The notes under the pieces are model-generated. The model made no database searches, was not told the DNA's origin, and saw only the letters and a list, made by a program, of their open reading frames with translations. A stretch of DNA of 64,000 nucleotides from Coriobacterium glomerans PW2 (GTDB taxonomy: Bacteria > Actinomycetota > Coriobacteriia > Coriobacteriales > Coriobacteriaceae): positions 1,116,001-1,180,000 of the forward strand of contig NC_015389.1 in NCBI RefSeq assembly GCF_000195315.1. Direction: 5' to 3'. This document shows, piece after piece, positions 16,967 to 27,072 of the stretch. Each line of letters starts with the position of its first letter. The stretch's first letter is position 1. Made by a program: the position numbers and the translations under genes.

Positions 16967-18313
16967 TTACGCTATGACGCTTCCGACGAGCTCGTAGCAG
17001 AAGCTATCGGTGAATCTGACCTTCAGGATATCACCAACCGAGGCATCCGTGGCGTCGAGATGAACCGCGCCGTCCAGATCGGGGGCCTGAAACCAAGCGT
17101 GACCGATGAGCTCGAGCTCGCCGTCCTCATCCTCCACACCGTCGACGATGACATCTGCGGTCTCGCCCACATGCGCGGCGGTGGCAGCGAAACCGAGCTC
17201 CTCAGCGAGATCGACTGCGGCCTGCTGCCTCTCGAGTTTGACTTGCTCATCGATCTGTTCGGTAAGGCGCGCGGCCACCGTGCCCTCCTCGGCGGAATAC
17301 GCGAACACGCTCGTGTAGTCGAAGCCGACGCTGGCCATGAATTCAAGAAGCTCTGCGGCTTCCTCGTCGGACTCGCCGGGGAAGCCCACCATCGCTGTCG
17401 ATCTGATCACCATATGCGGTATCGTGCGACGCAGGCGCTCGAACAGGGCCTCGAGCTCCTCGCGGGACCCGGTGCGACGCATCGCCGCGAGCAGGCGAGC
17501 GCTCACATGCTGAATCGGGATGTCTATGTAGGGAAGCACCTCGGGCGTATCCCGAATCGCAGCGATGAGTTCGTCGGTCATACCCTCTGGCTGCAGATAT
17601 AGGACTCGTATCCAGACGTGAGCCGGCCGGAGCGCCGCGGCGAGAGCCACGAGGAGCTGAGCGAGATTCGCAGGACCGCCCGTCCCGGCAGCCGCAGGCA
17701 GATCGCCGCCCCATACGCCGGTATCCTGGCCTATGAGAACGATCTCGCGAACGCCGCCCGAAACCAGCTCGACCGCTTCGGCGATGATGTCTGCCGCCGG
17801 GCGAGAGTGATAGCGACCGCGAATGAAGGGGATGACGCAGAAACTGCAGAGACGATCGCAACCATCCGAGATCTTTACATAGGCCACCGCCCCCTCCACG
17901 GTCCGTTTGATCCGAGGAATGAATGCAGGGGTCTCGCGCTGCACGCCCAGAAGATCGTCGAGGACCGAAACGATCCGATCCTCCTCGTCGGTGCGCACGA
18001 ACGCAGCGACCTCGGGCAGCTCGGCAGGCAGATCGTCGCCGTAGCGAGACGGCACGCATCCGCACATCACGAGGGGGACATCGCGAATTCCCGCCGTGGT
18101 CTGCTCTGCCAGGGCCAGCGTGCACTCGATGCTCTCAGAGGTGGCCGAGGTGAGAAATGAGCACGTGTTGACGATGACGACGTTTGCGTCATCGCTTGAG
18201 GCGGCCTCTTGGTAACCGTTCGACAGAAGCAGGGCGCGCATGCGGTCGGTATCGACCTCGTTTTTCGCGCAGCCGAGCGTGACGAACAAAACAGAACCAC
18301 AGGAGTTGTGCAC
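16967..18313 (-). CDS. rimO: Ribosomal protein S12 methylthiotransferase RimO
   Basis: A 448-residue methylthiotransferase related to MiaB. It has cluster cysteines in LGCAKNEVD, NTCSF and CGC, the radical-SAM motif CDRLCSFC with PFIRGRYHSR, and a C-terminal TRAM domain. The SDGCDR context and the downstream pgsA distinguish it from MiaB. It modifies an aspartate of ribosomal protein S12. I place the start at a GTG at 18313, downstream of a clear AAAGGGAGA. The ATG at 18355 is possible but lacks a ribosome site. Confidence 0.93.
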   Translation of the reverse strand: MHNSCGSVLFVTLGCAKNEVDTDRMRALLLSNGYQEAASSDDANVVIVNTCSFLTSATSESIECTLALAEQTTAGIRDVPLVMCGCVPSRYGDDLPAELPEVAAFVRTDEEDRIVSVLDDLLGVQRETPAFIPRIKRTVEGAVAYVKISDGCDRLCSFCVIPFIRGRYHSRPAADIIAEAVELVSGGVREIVLIGQDTGVWGGDLPAAAGTGGPANLAQLLVALAAALRPAHVWIRVLYLQPEGMTDELIAAIRDTPEVLPYIDIPIQHVSARLLAAMRRTGSREELEALFERLRRTIPHMVIRSTAMVGFPGESDEEAAELLEFMASVGFDYTSVFAYSAEEGTVAARLTEQIDEQVKLERQQAAVDLAEELGFAATAAHVGETADVIVDGVEDEDGELELIGHAWFQAPDLDGAVHLDATDASVGDILKVRFTDSFCYELVGSVIA

Positions 18314-18356
18314 AGAAGGTCGTCTCCCTTTCGAAGTCGGTCTCAACGGTCGCATC

Positions 18357-18854
18357 TCATCGATAGTTCACGAACTGAAGGGGCTGGCCGTAATCGTTGT
18401 CGCGCAGCATTTGAATAACCTGCTGAAGAACATCCCGAGAAGCGGAGAACACGCGAAGCTGATCGGTTTCGATGGTAACTCTGACCTTGAGCTTCATCGC
18501 CTTGATGTCTTTGCTGATCCGTTTGGCGGTCTGCTGGTCGATGCCCTCGATGATGTGACCGACCACGCGCGTTGTCCCACCTGACGCCGGCTGCGGGGAA
18601 TCCCAGCGCATCGCACGAGGATCAAGGCTGCGCTTCACGAACTTTGCCATGAGAACATCGATGATCTGGCGTGCCACGAAATCCGCCGGCGCGCTCACCG
18701 TCACGGTAGCGCTCTGCTTGGAGAACTCGACGGTCGAGCCGGAGTCTTTGAGATCATAGCGCTGCGCGATCTCGCGCGTCGTCTGCTGATAGGCGTTATC
18801 CACCTCCTGCATGTCGATCTGGGAGACGATATCGAAGCTCGATTCCTTTGCCAT
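18357..18854 (-). CDS. YajQ family nucleotide-binding protein
   Basis: A complete 165-residue UPF0234/YajQ protein, starting MAKESSFDIVSQ and containing the duplicated ferredoxin-like halves (KQSATVTVSAP, then VRVTIETDQLRVFS). Relatives bind tRNA or cyclic-di-GMP; the role here is unknown. AAAAGGATG precedes the ATG. It lies between the RodZ-like gene and rimO. Confidence 0.93.
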   Translation of the reverse strand: MAKESSFDIVSQIDMQEVDNAYQQTTREIAQRYDLKDSGSTVEFSKQSATVTVSAPADFVARQIIDVLMAKFVKRSLDPRAMRWDSPQPASGGTTRVVGHIIEGIDQQTAKRISKDIKAMKLKVRVTIETDQLRVFSASRDVLQQVIQMLRDNDYGQPLQFVNYR

Positions 18855-18875
18855 GTCTGCATCCTTTTCTGTTGT

Positions 18876-20177
18876 CTACCGAGTCGCCTGCGCGCCGCCG
18901 GTCTGCGGCGATCCGTCCGGTGACGCCGCCGATGTCGGAGCAGGCGCGGTGATGGTCATCCGCGCCACCCCGGCCATCTTATCGCTCCACTTGACCTCGG
19001 TGCCGTTCTTCGTGACCTTGACGCTGTCCGGAGTGTTCACCGTGATCTCCAAGGTACTCGTCACCGTGTAGCTCTGATCGAACGGCCCGATGACGTTGTC
19101 GGACTTGACGTATTTTCCATCGAGCTTCACCTCGATCCAAGAGGTCGCACCCTGATCGACGTGCACGTTGACAATCGGCTGCTGGGGTTCTTCGATCGCA
19201 CCGGATGACGCGGGGGTGGAGCTCGAGTCAGGCGAGGCGGACCCTCCGCTCGAAGCGGAAGACGCCGCGGACTGGGAACTCGCCGCCGCTCCGCGCGCGG
19301 AGCCCGATCTGTTCGCTGCGCGATGAGCGCAGCCTTGCATCAGCAGAAGCACCAGAGCGATAAGGATGACGAGGAGCAGCGCGGCACCTCCGATCGCGAC
19401 GCGTCGATCGGACAGCAATCCGGCCTTGCGCTCCGCAGCGCGCCCGACCGGCCCGCGATGCGGAGCGGCGGGCGCCCCTCGTCCCATCCCCCGACATCCG
19501 GCGGCGGACGCGCGGCCGCTCGGCTGGATCGCCCCGGAGCTCCCGCCCCGTGGGCGGCCGGGTCTCAGGCCCCTGTCCTGTCCTGCTCGATTGCTTCCGC
19601 GTCGAACTCCGGAGACCCGCTGCATATCGCCGCCGGACGTGCGCTCACCACGTGCGCGGCCCGAGCGCAGCGCTTGCGTGCTCCGCTCATGCGTTCGATT
19701 CGCATAGGGAGGGACCGGCTGATCGCGTCGGGATGCGAGCTCATTTGACAGACGAATCGACTCGTGATCCGAAACCGACTCGGGCACATAGCCCGCCTGC
19801 GGGGGCCGCTGCGCGAAACGCGATCGAGACCGATCGCCCTCGGGAATATCGCGCCGCCGAACATCGCATCCGGAACGCGATCTCACAAGCCCCGCAGCGC
19901 CTTCAAGACGCCCTCCCCGCCGTCTGCCCAGTCGTTCGTACTCATAGAGCTCGTCGAAGTACACCTCAACGATCTGTCGCGAATTGAGACCGAGATACCG
20001 AGCGTAACTTGAGATCATCCCCTGAGCATAGCCCCTGGGAGGCATTGCGGCGAAATTGCCCGCCTCGAAGTACTCTATGATCTGAGGCCTGATCTTGATG
20101 ACATTGGCGACCTGTTGGATGGATAGACCCATCTGGCGTCGTCTGTTCAGCAGCATCTCTCCGAAGCGCGCGGCCAT
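18876..20177 (-). CDS. RodZ-like helix-turn-helix membrane protein
   Basis: 433 residues. A Cro/RodZ-type helix-turn-helix occupies about 1-80. A long Arg/Gly-rich disordered linker follows (about 85-255), then one membrane segment (about 260-280), a Ser/Ala-rich extracellular stalk and a C-terminal DUF4115 beta domain (about 335-420). RodZ links MreB to the elongation machinery in rods; no mreB is in the window, so the cell-shape role is inferred. The ATG overlaps the ftsK stop as ATGA, so the two are coupled. The basic linker is much longer than in enterobacterial RodZ. Confidence 0.8.
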   Translation of the reverse strand: MAARFGEMLLNRRRQMGLSIQQVANVIKIRPQIIEYFEAGNFAAMPPRGYAQGMISSYARYLGLNSRQIVEVYFDELYEYERLGRRRGGRLEGAAGLVRSRSGCDVRRRDIPEGDRSRSRFAQRPPQAGYVPESVSDHESIRLSNELASRRDQPVPPYANRTHERSTQALRSGRARGERTSGGDMQRVSGVRRGSNRAGQDRGLRPGRPRGGSSGAIQPSGRASAAGCRGMGRGAPAAPHRGPVGRAAERKAGLLSDRRVAIGGAALLLVILIALVLLLMQGCAHRAANRSGSARGAAASSQSAASSASSGGSASPDSSSTPASSGAIEEPQQPIVNVHVDQGATSWIEVKLDGKYVKSDNVIGPFDQSYTVTSTLEITVNTPDSVKVTKNGTEVKWSDKMAGVARMTITAPAPTSAASPDGSPQTGGAQATR

Positions 20178-22750
20178 CAGAACCCTCCAAGCTCACCGTC
20201 GTCGGCCATGCGAGCCTCGACGGAGCGGAGCTCCTCAAGATCCTTGGCATCAAGCAGAACCTCGCGGGGTTTCGAACCGTCAGGAGGGCCGACGATCCCC
20301 TTTTCTTCGAGCATATCCATGATGCGACCCGCGCGAGCATAGCCGACCTTGAGCCTACGCTGCAAGCCCGAAGTCGAACCCATCTGGGAATCGACCACGA
20401 TCTTGGCGGCCTCCCAGACGAGCGGATCGTCCTCTGAGAGCTCATGGCCCCCCATTCCCCCGATTGAGGCGGGAGCGACTTCGGAGAGGATCTCCTCATG
20501 ATATTCCGGATCGCCCTGATCTTTCACGAATGCGACGGCTTGATTGATCTCGTCATCTGAGACGAAGCACCCCTGAATTCGCTTGGGCTTGCCCCAATCG
20601 ACCTTCGAGAAGAGCATGTCACCGCAACCGGTGAGCTTCTCGGCGCCCACTTGGTCGATTATGACGCGCGAATCGATGCCCGTAGCGACATTGAAGGCGA
20701 TCCGATTTGTGATGTTCGCCTTGATGAGACCGGTCACGACGTTAGAGCTGGGGCGTTGCGTGGCGACGATCAGGTGGATGCCGGCAGCGCGACCGAGCTG
20801 CGCGATGCGCACGATGGAGGCCTCGACATCTTTGCCCGCAACCATCATAAGGTCGGACAGCTCATCGATGATAATGACGAGATAGGGCATTCTCTGAGGA
20901 GGATTATCATATTTTTTGAATGCGCCGGCTCTCTGCTTCTTGTTGAATGTGGAGATCTTGCGAACTGAGAGACGCTCAAAGACCTTGAGACGGCGCTCCA
21001 TCTCCGATACGGCCCAGTGCAGCGCACTGGCAGCCTGTTTGGGCTCGGTGACGACCGGAACGTAGAGATGTGGCAGCCCGTTGTAACCGGCGAGCTCGAC
21101 GCGCTTGGGATCGACCATGATCAGCCGCACGTCCTCGGGGACGGTGCGCATGAGAAGAGCCATGACGATCGAGTTGATCATGACCGACTTTCCCGAGCCA
21201 GTCGTTCCCGCGATGAGAAGATGGGGCATCTTGGCGAGATCGGCGACGATCGGCTCGCCCTCGGCGTCGCGACCGATCGCGAACTCGAGCGGGCCGCCCT
21301 TCACATACGGCAAGACATCGCCCAGATTCACATTCTGACGCTTGCGATTCGGGATCTCGATACCGACGAGGGAAGTGCCCGGAATCGGGGCGAAGATCCG
21401 AACGGACTGCGCGGCGAGCGACAAGGCGATATCGTCCTCGAGATTGGAGATCCGGCTCACCCGCTCCCCTTCCCCGGGTTGAACCTTGAATGTCGTGACC
21501 GTGGGTCCGGAGATCCATCCGACCACGAGCGCATGGAGGTTGAATTCGTTGAGTGTCGACTGCAGACCCTCGGACGTCTGGCGAAGCTCCTTATCGGAAG
21601 ACGCTGCCGTGGCGGAGCGCGGATTATGCCGCAGAATCGAGACGGGCGGAAGCTTGCGGCCCGCCAAGTTTTCCGATGTCTCATCCGTCGCATCGGTGCG
21701 TCGAGACCGAGAGGTGCCGGCAGCCCTCTTCGCTTTGCGAGCGGCGCGCGTGGGATTGAGGAGGAACGCCGGCACCTGGCTTTGCCGATCCTCGCCATCG
21801 GCGAGCACCTTCGCCTGCTCGCTCTGATCACCTCGAATCGCCTCAGGGCTTTCGGCAGATGCCGAGGCCGCATCGGTGTAGGTCTCCGCAATCGGAATAA
21901 GCGTCGTCCGCGCGTGCTCTTCAGCAAGTTGATCTGACACATCTACGAACGGTTCATCTTCGTAGGAACCCAAAGCGACAGCCCCTTGAGCAGACCGCCC
22001 GCTCAGAAGCATCGTCGGCGCTGCGTCACCGGCGCGATCCACAGCAGAGCCTCCATCGACGTCATCACCGGCGCTCAAGCTCGAATCCCCCCAGGGGCTC
22101 TCATTCACCTCGATATTCCGTCGGCTGACCAGCTCGCGGAAACGACCGGCCGCGAGTACCAGGAAATCGCGTACCGAGAAACCGATCAGCAACAATCCCA
22201 TGATCGCCGCTCCCGCCACGACGACGAACGATATGAACTTTCCGAGCGCACCCTGCAGGATCGAGGCCAGAAACGCACCGATCAAGCCACCCGATGTCGA
22301 AAGCGAGCTCGGCTCGAACATGGCGGCTGTCGAGACCTGCGTGTCGGGAACGAGCAGCGACAGGAGCGCGCTCAGGAACAGATAGATCAAGCAGATACCC
22401 GCCAAGCTGCGCCCGCTGAACGAGAAACTCTGCCGTCGAAAGACTATAAGAGCCACAAACAGCAACCCGACCGGCAGAACGTAGGCGCCCACCCCGAAGC
22501 CCATGTGGTAGATGTTCGAGATCGCATGGGCGATCGGCTCGTTCGCCGGCGAGACGACGGCGATAAACGATATCGCCGCGAACATCGCGATCACGACGCC
22601 GACGATCTCACGGCTCAATGAGCTGCGATCCTCCGGCTCTGGTGAGGCAGCAGCCGGGCTCTTTCCCTTGTTGGCGCGCAGCCCCGCTGCGGCCGGCTTC
22701 GTGCTGCCGGTTCGCTTCTTCGTCGCTGCAGTGGTACGACGCTCCGCCAC
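20177..22750 (-). CDS. ftsK: DNA translocase FtsK/SpoIIIE
   Basis: About 857 residues: four or so N-terminal membrane segments (roughly 45-205), a variable acidic linker, the motor with Walker A GTTGSGKS near residue 515, and a C-terminal winged-helix gamma domain that would read KOPS/SRS sequences. It pumps DNA across the closing septum and aids dimer resolution. The GTG at 22750 has GGAGG six bases upstream and lies one base after the rnj stop, so it is preferred over an upstream TTG. Confidence 0.95.
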   Translation of the reverse strand: MAERRTTAATKKRTGSTKPAAAGLRANKGKSPAAASPEPEDRSSLSREIVGVVIAMFAAISFIAVVSPANEPIAHAISNIYHMGFGVGAYVLPVGLLFVALIVFRRQSFSFSGRSLAGICLIYLFLSALLSLLVPDTQVSTAAMFEPSSLSTSGGLIGAFLASILQGALGKFISFVVVAGAAIMGLLLIGFSVRDFLVLAAGRFRELVSRRNIEVNESPWGDSSLSAGDDVDGGSAVDRAGDAAPTMLLSGRSAQGAVALGSYEDEPFVDVSDQLAEEHARTTLIPIAETYTDAASASAESPEAIRGDQSEQAKVLADGEDRQSQVPAFLLNPTRAARKAKRAAGTSRSRRTDATDETSENLAGRKLPPVSILRHNPRSATAASSDKELRQTSEGLQSTLNEFNLHALVVGWISGPTVTTFKVQPGEGERVSRISNLEDDIALSLAAQSVRIFAPIPGTSLVGIEIPNRKRQNVNLGDVLPYVKGGPLEFAIGRDAEGEPIVADLAKMPHLLIAGTTGSGKSVMINSIVMALLMRTVPEDVRLIMVDPKRVELAGYNGLPHLYVPVVTEPKQAASALHWAVSEMERRLKVFERLSVRKISTFNKKQRAGAFKKYDNPPQRMPYLVIIIDELSDLMMVAGKDVEASIVRIAQLGRAAGIHLIVATQRPSSNVVTGLIKANITNRIAFNVATGIDSRVIIDQVGAEKLTGCGDMLFSKVDWGKPKRIQGCFVSDDEINQAVAFVKDQGDPEYHEEILSEVAPASIGGMGGHELSEDDPLVWEAAKIVVDSQMGSTSGLQRRLKVGYARAGRIMDMLEEKGIVGPPDGSKPREVLLDAKDLEELRSVEARMADDGELGGF

Positions 22751-22751
22751 G

Positions 22752-24419
22752 CTAGACCTCCATGACAACCGGGATGATCATCGGCCTCGTGTGCGTACGG
22801 CTCCAGATGAAGTTGGACAGCACATCGCGCACCGCCTTGCGCAGCGCGTCGGTGCCGCTGTTGGTGTAGTTGAACGACCCCTTCTCGATCGAGCGCATGA
22901 TCGAGGCGGACGCATCGGCCGAGAACGAGTCATCGATCGTGAAGGAGACCCCTCGACCTGAGAACTCGACGGCATCGATGCGCTTGCTTCTGAGCGATAC
23001 GATCGCGACAACTGTGACGGTGCCGTCATTCGCGAGCTTCTGACGATCCCTCAGCACGATCGGGTCGGTGTCGCCGATGCGAAGACCGTCGACATAGACC
23101 ACGCCCGATTCGACCGAGGGGCCGACGCGCACCGAGCCGTCGCGCATCTCGAGAGAGTCACCGTTGTCGAGGAGAAATATCCGCTCATCTGGGATCCCGA
23201 GCCTGCGCGCGAGATCGGCGTGCGCGCGCAGATGCACCGTCTCGCCGTGAACGGGCATGAAATGCGTCGGATGCGCCATGGCCAGCATGAGCTTCAGCTC
23301 CTCTTGGCTGCCATGCCCGGAGACATGCACGAGCTTCTGCGATTTGTCGTAAACCTCGCAGCCGAGCTTGGCCAAACTGTTGATGACCTGCTGCACCGCC
23401 TTCTCGTTGCCCGGCACCGGCGTCGCGGAAATGATCACGGTGTCGGTCTCGCGGATCGAGAGGGTCTTGTGCTCGCCGTTTGCCATGCGCGAGAGCGCGG
23501 AGAGCGGCTCGCCTTGAGATCCGGTGCACAACACGACGATCTTGCTGTCCGGAATGCCCGAGACGTCGTATGCGTCCAAGATGTCCCGCGCGTCGATCTT
23601 GAGGTATCCCAGCTCTCGTGCGACACGAGTGTTCGTGAGCATGGAGCGGCCCGTGACGACGATCTTCCTGCCGCAGGACCGCGCGGCATCGCAGACCTGC
23701 TGCAGGCGATGGATATGCGAGGCGAACGAAGCGACGAAGACGCGACCCTGAGCCTCTTTGATGACCTCGTAGAGCGCCTCGCCGACCGCTGCCTCAGATT
23801 TCGTGAACCCGGGCATGTTCGCATTCGTGGAATCGGAGAGCAGAAGATCGATTCCCTCCCCGGCGAAGCGATTGATGAGATCGAAAGCGGGTCGGACGCC
23901 GTCGATCGGCGTCTGGTCGAGCTTGAAGTCGCCCGTGTGCATGACGTTGCCCTGAGAGGTCTGGATGAAGACGCCGAAGCCACCGGGTATGGAGTGCGTC
24001 ATGGAGAAGAAGCTGACCGATATCCCCCCGAGCTCGATCTTGTCGCCGCTGACGACCGGGCGAAATCTCGGTGATTTGATCTTGAACTCAGCGAGCTTGC
24101 CCTCTATCAGACCGAGCGTGAGCTTACTGGAGTAGATGGGCACTTTGTTATTCAGATCCTGGAGCAGATAGGGAAGTGCTCCGATGTGATCCTCATGTCC
24201 GTGGGTTATCACGATGCCGCGAAGCTTGCTCTCATTCTCGAGAACGTAGGTGTAGTCCGGAAGGACGAGATCTATTCCGGGCTGAGAATCATCGGGAAAC
24301 ATGAGTCCCGCGTCCAGAAGGACCATATCCGGCCCGCATTCAAGGACCGTCATGTTCTTGCCGATGCCATCGAGTCCGCCCAAGGGAATGATCCTCAAAG
24401 GTTGGTTCTTTTTTGCCAT
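22752..24419 (-). CDS. rnj: Ribonuclease J
   Basis: A 555-residue metallo-beta-lactamase/beta-CASP ribonuclease with the zinc motif HGHEDHIGALPYLL, DGD-type ligands and the C-terminal RNase J domain. It starts MAKKNQPLRIIPLGGLDG, typical of the family. It has 5'-exonuclease and endonuclease activities in mRNA decay and rRNA maturation. Together with rny 9 kb away, both Gram-positive-type RNases are present. A TATAAT lies at plus 24512-24517 in the 150-bp spacer upstream. Confidence 0.95.
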   Translation of the reverse strand: MAKKNQPLRIIPLGGLDGIGKNMTVLECGPDMVLLDAGLMFPDDSQPGIDLVLPDYTYVLENESKLRGIVITHGHEDHIGALPYLLQDLNNKVPIYSSKLTLGLIEGKLAEFKIKSPRFRPVVSGDKIELGGISVSFFSMTHSIPGGFGVFIQTSQGNVMHTGDFKLDQTPIDGVRPAFDLINRFAGEGIDLLLSDSTNANMPGFTKSEAAVGEALYEVIKEAQGRVFVASFASHIHRLQQVCDAARSCGRKIVVTGRSMLTNTRVARELGYLKIDARDILDAYDVSGIPDSKIVVLCTGSQGEPLSALSRMANGEHKTLSIRETDTVIISATPVPGNEKAVQQVINSLAKLGCEVYDKSQKLVHVSGHGSQEELKLMLAMAHPTHFMPVHGETVHLRAHADLARRLGIPDERIFLLDNGDSLEMRDGSVRVGPSVESGVVYVDGLRIGDTDPIVLRDRQKLANDGTVTVVAIVSLRSKRIDAVEFSGRGVSFTIDDSFSADASASIMRSIEKGSFNYTNSGTDALRKAVRDVLSNFIWSRTHTRPMIIPVVMEV

Positions 24420-24569
24420 AACGTGCGTACGGCTCCTCTCGCATAGATTGGTATTGCTTTACACGCAGCACAGCTGCGGAAACGTACCGTAGGAAAACAC
24501 AGTTGTATGAAATTATAGACGATGAGGTAGCGAATGGGCTCTCGCGGGCCCAGTACCCACAGGAACACC
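24420..24569 (-). promoter_or_regulatory. rnj leader with a probable -10
   Basis: This 150-bp gap follows recN. A perfect TATAAT (plus 24512-24517, minus orientation) lies about 90 nt before rnj, but its -35 is poor. A short GC hairpin just after recN lacks a U-run, so transcription may also read through. Confidence 0.45.
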
Positions 24570-26222
24570 TCAGCACGCGCTTGGCGACCCCTGCGAGCGC
24601 TGCGCATCATGAAGCATCTGACGCGCATGGGAAAGCGAGGCGTCGGTGGCGTCGCCAGACAGCATCCGAGCGATCTCGCGCACCCTCGTCTCACCTGTCA
24701 CCTGCGTGAGAACGGTCACGGGCTCATCGGTGCCTTGGCGCTCCACGACGTAGTGAACCTCGGCGAGCACGGCGACCTGAGCGACATGAGTGACAACGAT
24801 CACTTGGTGGGTGCGGGCGAGATCCGCCAGAACCTGTGCGAGCGAGCGGGCGACGGCCCCTCCGACACCCGCATCGACCTCATCGAAGACGAACGTGCCC
24901 GCTTTGTTCGCGTCGCCGAGAACGACTTTGCAGGCGAGCAGGACACGCGACAGCTCTCCGCCTGAGGCGATCTTCCTGAGAGGCCTGGGCGTGAGGCCGG
25001 GTCCGGTCCGATAGAGCAGCTCGCAGGCGGCGGGACCGGACTTCGTCCACCGCTCGCGCGGCAGCTCGCGGGTCTCCCAGACCAACTCGGATGAGCCCAT
25101 CTCGAGGCGGGCCATCTGCTTTGCGACCTCGCGGCAGAAACGCGGGGCGAGCTCGGCTCTTCGGCGCATGAGAGAGCGCGCTGCCGCTGTGAGCGAGGCC
25201 TCTGCCTGATCGCGCGTCTCGCGCGCCCGCGCGATCTGCGCCGCACCGTCGTCGACCAGACCGATCAGCTCGAGCGCCTCGTCACGACGAGCGAGGACGT
25301 CGCTCATACGCGGACCGAACCGCCGCAACAGACCCTTGAGCTCAGAGAAGCGAGCCTGGCTGCGTTCGAGCTCACGTGGATCGAACTCGATCTCATCGCG
25401 ATATCTTCGAAGATCGGATGAAACATCCTCAAGTGTGATGGCGGCCTCTGCGAGCGCGTCGGCGTGGGTTCCGAGCGTCGGATCGACCTGGCGCATCCTT
25501 TCCAGCTCGGCGATGGCTGAGTTGAGCCCATCGAGCGCCCCCTGCTCGTCGGAGAGCATCGCCTGCGCCTGGTGCGCGCATCCTGCCAGGGTCTCCGCGT
25601 GTTCGATTCGCGGCAGCGACTCCTCAAGCGTCTCGAGCTCGTCGGCTCCCGGATCCACCTCGTTTATGCGCTCGAGCGTGAAGCGCGCCTCATCCAGACG
25701 CGATCCGCGCGTCCTGATCGCGGCCTCGATCCGATCGAGCTCGCAACGAGCTGATCGAGCCTGCTCGAGCGCGGCGACGTAGGCGCTTCTCAGCGGCTCG
25801 ATCTCACGGGAGGCCCACGCGTCGACCATCTCGACATGGGTCGCCGCATCGAGCAGCCGTTGATGCTCGTGCTGTCCGCACAAATCGATATGCGAAGCAA
25901 CGCGCTGCGTGAGCGCGCGGACGCTTGAGATCTCGCCATCGAGTCTGACGCGGCTGCGACCGTCAGATCCGATGCGCCGACAGACCGAGACGCCCTCGAT
26001 GTCGTGCGGATTCAAAAACAGACGCCCCTCGACCGATGCGCTGCGCTCCCCTTCTCGCACCATGGAAACGTCGGCGCGCTCGCCCATGAGCAGCTTGAGT
26101 GCTGAGAGCAAAGCGGTCTTGCCGGCACCGGTCTCGCCGGTCAGCACCGTCAGCCCGGTGCCCGGAACGAGTACGGCGTCGCGGATGAGAGCAAGATTCT
26201 CCACGTGAAGCTCATCGAGCAT
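24570..26222 (-). CDS. recN: DNA repair protein RecN
   Basis: A 550-residue SMC-like ATPase. Walker A is GETGAGKT near residue 30, long coiled-coil arms span about 150-370, and a C-terminal ABC-type signature/Walker B region contains GELSRVLLACK and VFDEVDAGVGG. It acts early in double-strand-break repair by holding ends. It overlaps nadK by 11 nt, and the nadK-recN order is common. RecN is often an SOS gene, but I found no LexA box nearby because it lies inside an operon. Confidence 0.95.
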   Translation of the reverse strand: MLDELHVENLALIRDAVLVPGTGLTVLTGETGAGKTALLSALKLLMGERADVSMVREGERSASVEGRLFLNPHDIEGVSVCRRIGSDGRSRVRLDGEISSVRALTQRVASHIDLCGQHEHQRLLDAATHVEMVDAWASREIEPLRSAYVAALEQARSARCELDRIEAAIRTRGSRLDEARFTLERINEVDPGADELETLEESLPRIEHAETLAGCAHQAQAMLSDEQGALDGLNSAIAELERMRQVDPTLGTHADALAEAAITLEDVSSDLRRYRDEIEFDPRELERSQARFSELKGLLRRFGPRMSDVLARRDEALELIGLVDDGAAQIARARETRDQAEASLTAAARSLMRRRAELAPRFCREVAKQMARLEMGSSELVWETRELPRERWTKSGPAACELLYRTGPGLTPRPLRKIASGGELSRVLLACKVVLGDANKAGTFVFDEVDAGVGGAVARSLAQVLADLARTHQVIVVTHVAQVAVLAEVHYVVERQGTDEPVTVLTQVTGETRVREIARMLSGDATDASLSHARQMLHDAQRSQGSPSAC

Positions 26223-27072
26223 TGTTCACTCCGAAGAACACGCGTGAGACCGAGTTATAGAAGCTCTCCGGGCCGTAGTCGAGCAAAAGAATGTCACCTG
26301 GACCGCGACGCACCGAGACATGATCGACCGTGCCATCGGCGGTGACGAACTGACCGTCGATCGCGATGGCGGGAACGGTCGGCCGCTCCTTTGACATGGC
26401 GATCTCCACGATATCAGATGGTGATGTCAAAAAGGCGCGAGCCTGAATGGTGTGCGGCGCGATGGGAACGCAGACCATACCCGTGTAATCCGGGCTCACG
26501 ATCGGCCCGCCTGCAGATAGCGCGTAGCCCGTGCTCCCCGTCGCCGTCGAGATGACGACCCCGTCGCCGCGCAGCCGGTCGATGTGATGTCCCGAGACGG
26601 TTATGGCGAACTCGACCATGTCCGACAGCGGGCCCCGCGCCAAGGCGAGGTCGTTCAGTGCGAACGTGTGGACCGTGTCGATCCCCCCGTCATCGCGCAC
26701 GGACACGACATCGCATGCCAGCGTCGCCCGGCGGCTCACATGAAGCTCTCCGGCGAGAGCGTCTTCGACCACGGCCAGCACATCGCGATCCTTCGGGCTC
26801 GCGGCCGTGAGAAAGCCGACATGTCCGTAGGAGAGTCCCAGAATGGGAATCTCGCGGTAGTTCACGATGCGCGCCGCTCGCAGCAGCGTCCCGTCCCCGC
26901 CCAGAGAGATGACGAGATCGCAACCTTCGACGTCGGCGGGAGCGAACGCCGCATCGCGCTGATCGGGAACCCAGCTGACCTCATAGCCCTGCCTATTGAG
27001 CCACAGCTCGAGCGCCAGACCGCTCCGCGTGGCCTCGTCATTGAAATAGTTGGGAACAAGCAGTATCTTCAT
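26212..27072 (-). CDS. nadK: NAD kinase
   Basis: 286 residues from the ATG at 27072, which overlaps the tlyA stop as ATGA. The diagnostic GGDGTLLRAAR motif (about residue 60) and the NAD-binding ATGSTGYALSAGGP loop are both present. It phosphorylates NAD to NADP. The longer frame of 331 residues is rejected because its extra N-terminus is a shadow of tlyA. Confidence 0.95.
   Translation of the reverse strand: MKILLVPNYFNDEATRSGLALELWLNRQGYEVSWVPDQRDAAFAPADVEGCDLVISLGGDGTLLRAARIVNYREIPILGLSYGHVGFLTAASPKDRDVLAVVEDALAGELHVSRRATLACDVVSVRDDGGIDTVHTFALNDLALARGPLSDMVEFAITVSGHHIDRLRGDGVVISTATGSTGYALSAGGPIVSPDYTGMVCVPIAPHTIQARAFLTSPSDIVEIAMSKERPTVPAIAIDGQFVTADGTVDHVSVRRGPGDILLLDYGPESFYNSVSRVFFGVNNAR

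Noticed and set aside
16166-17602. A 478-codon open frame on the plus strand opposite cinA, pgsA and rimO
   Set aside because: It is a shadow of three well-supported minus-strand genes, with arginine- and histidine-rich, non-family sequence and no ribosome site.
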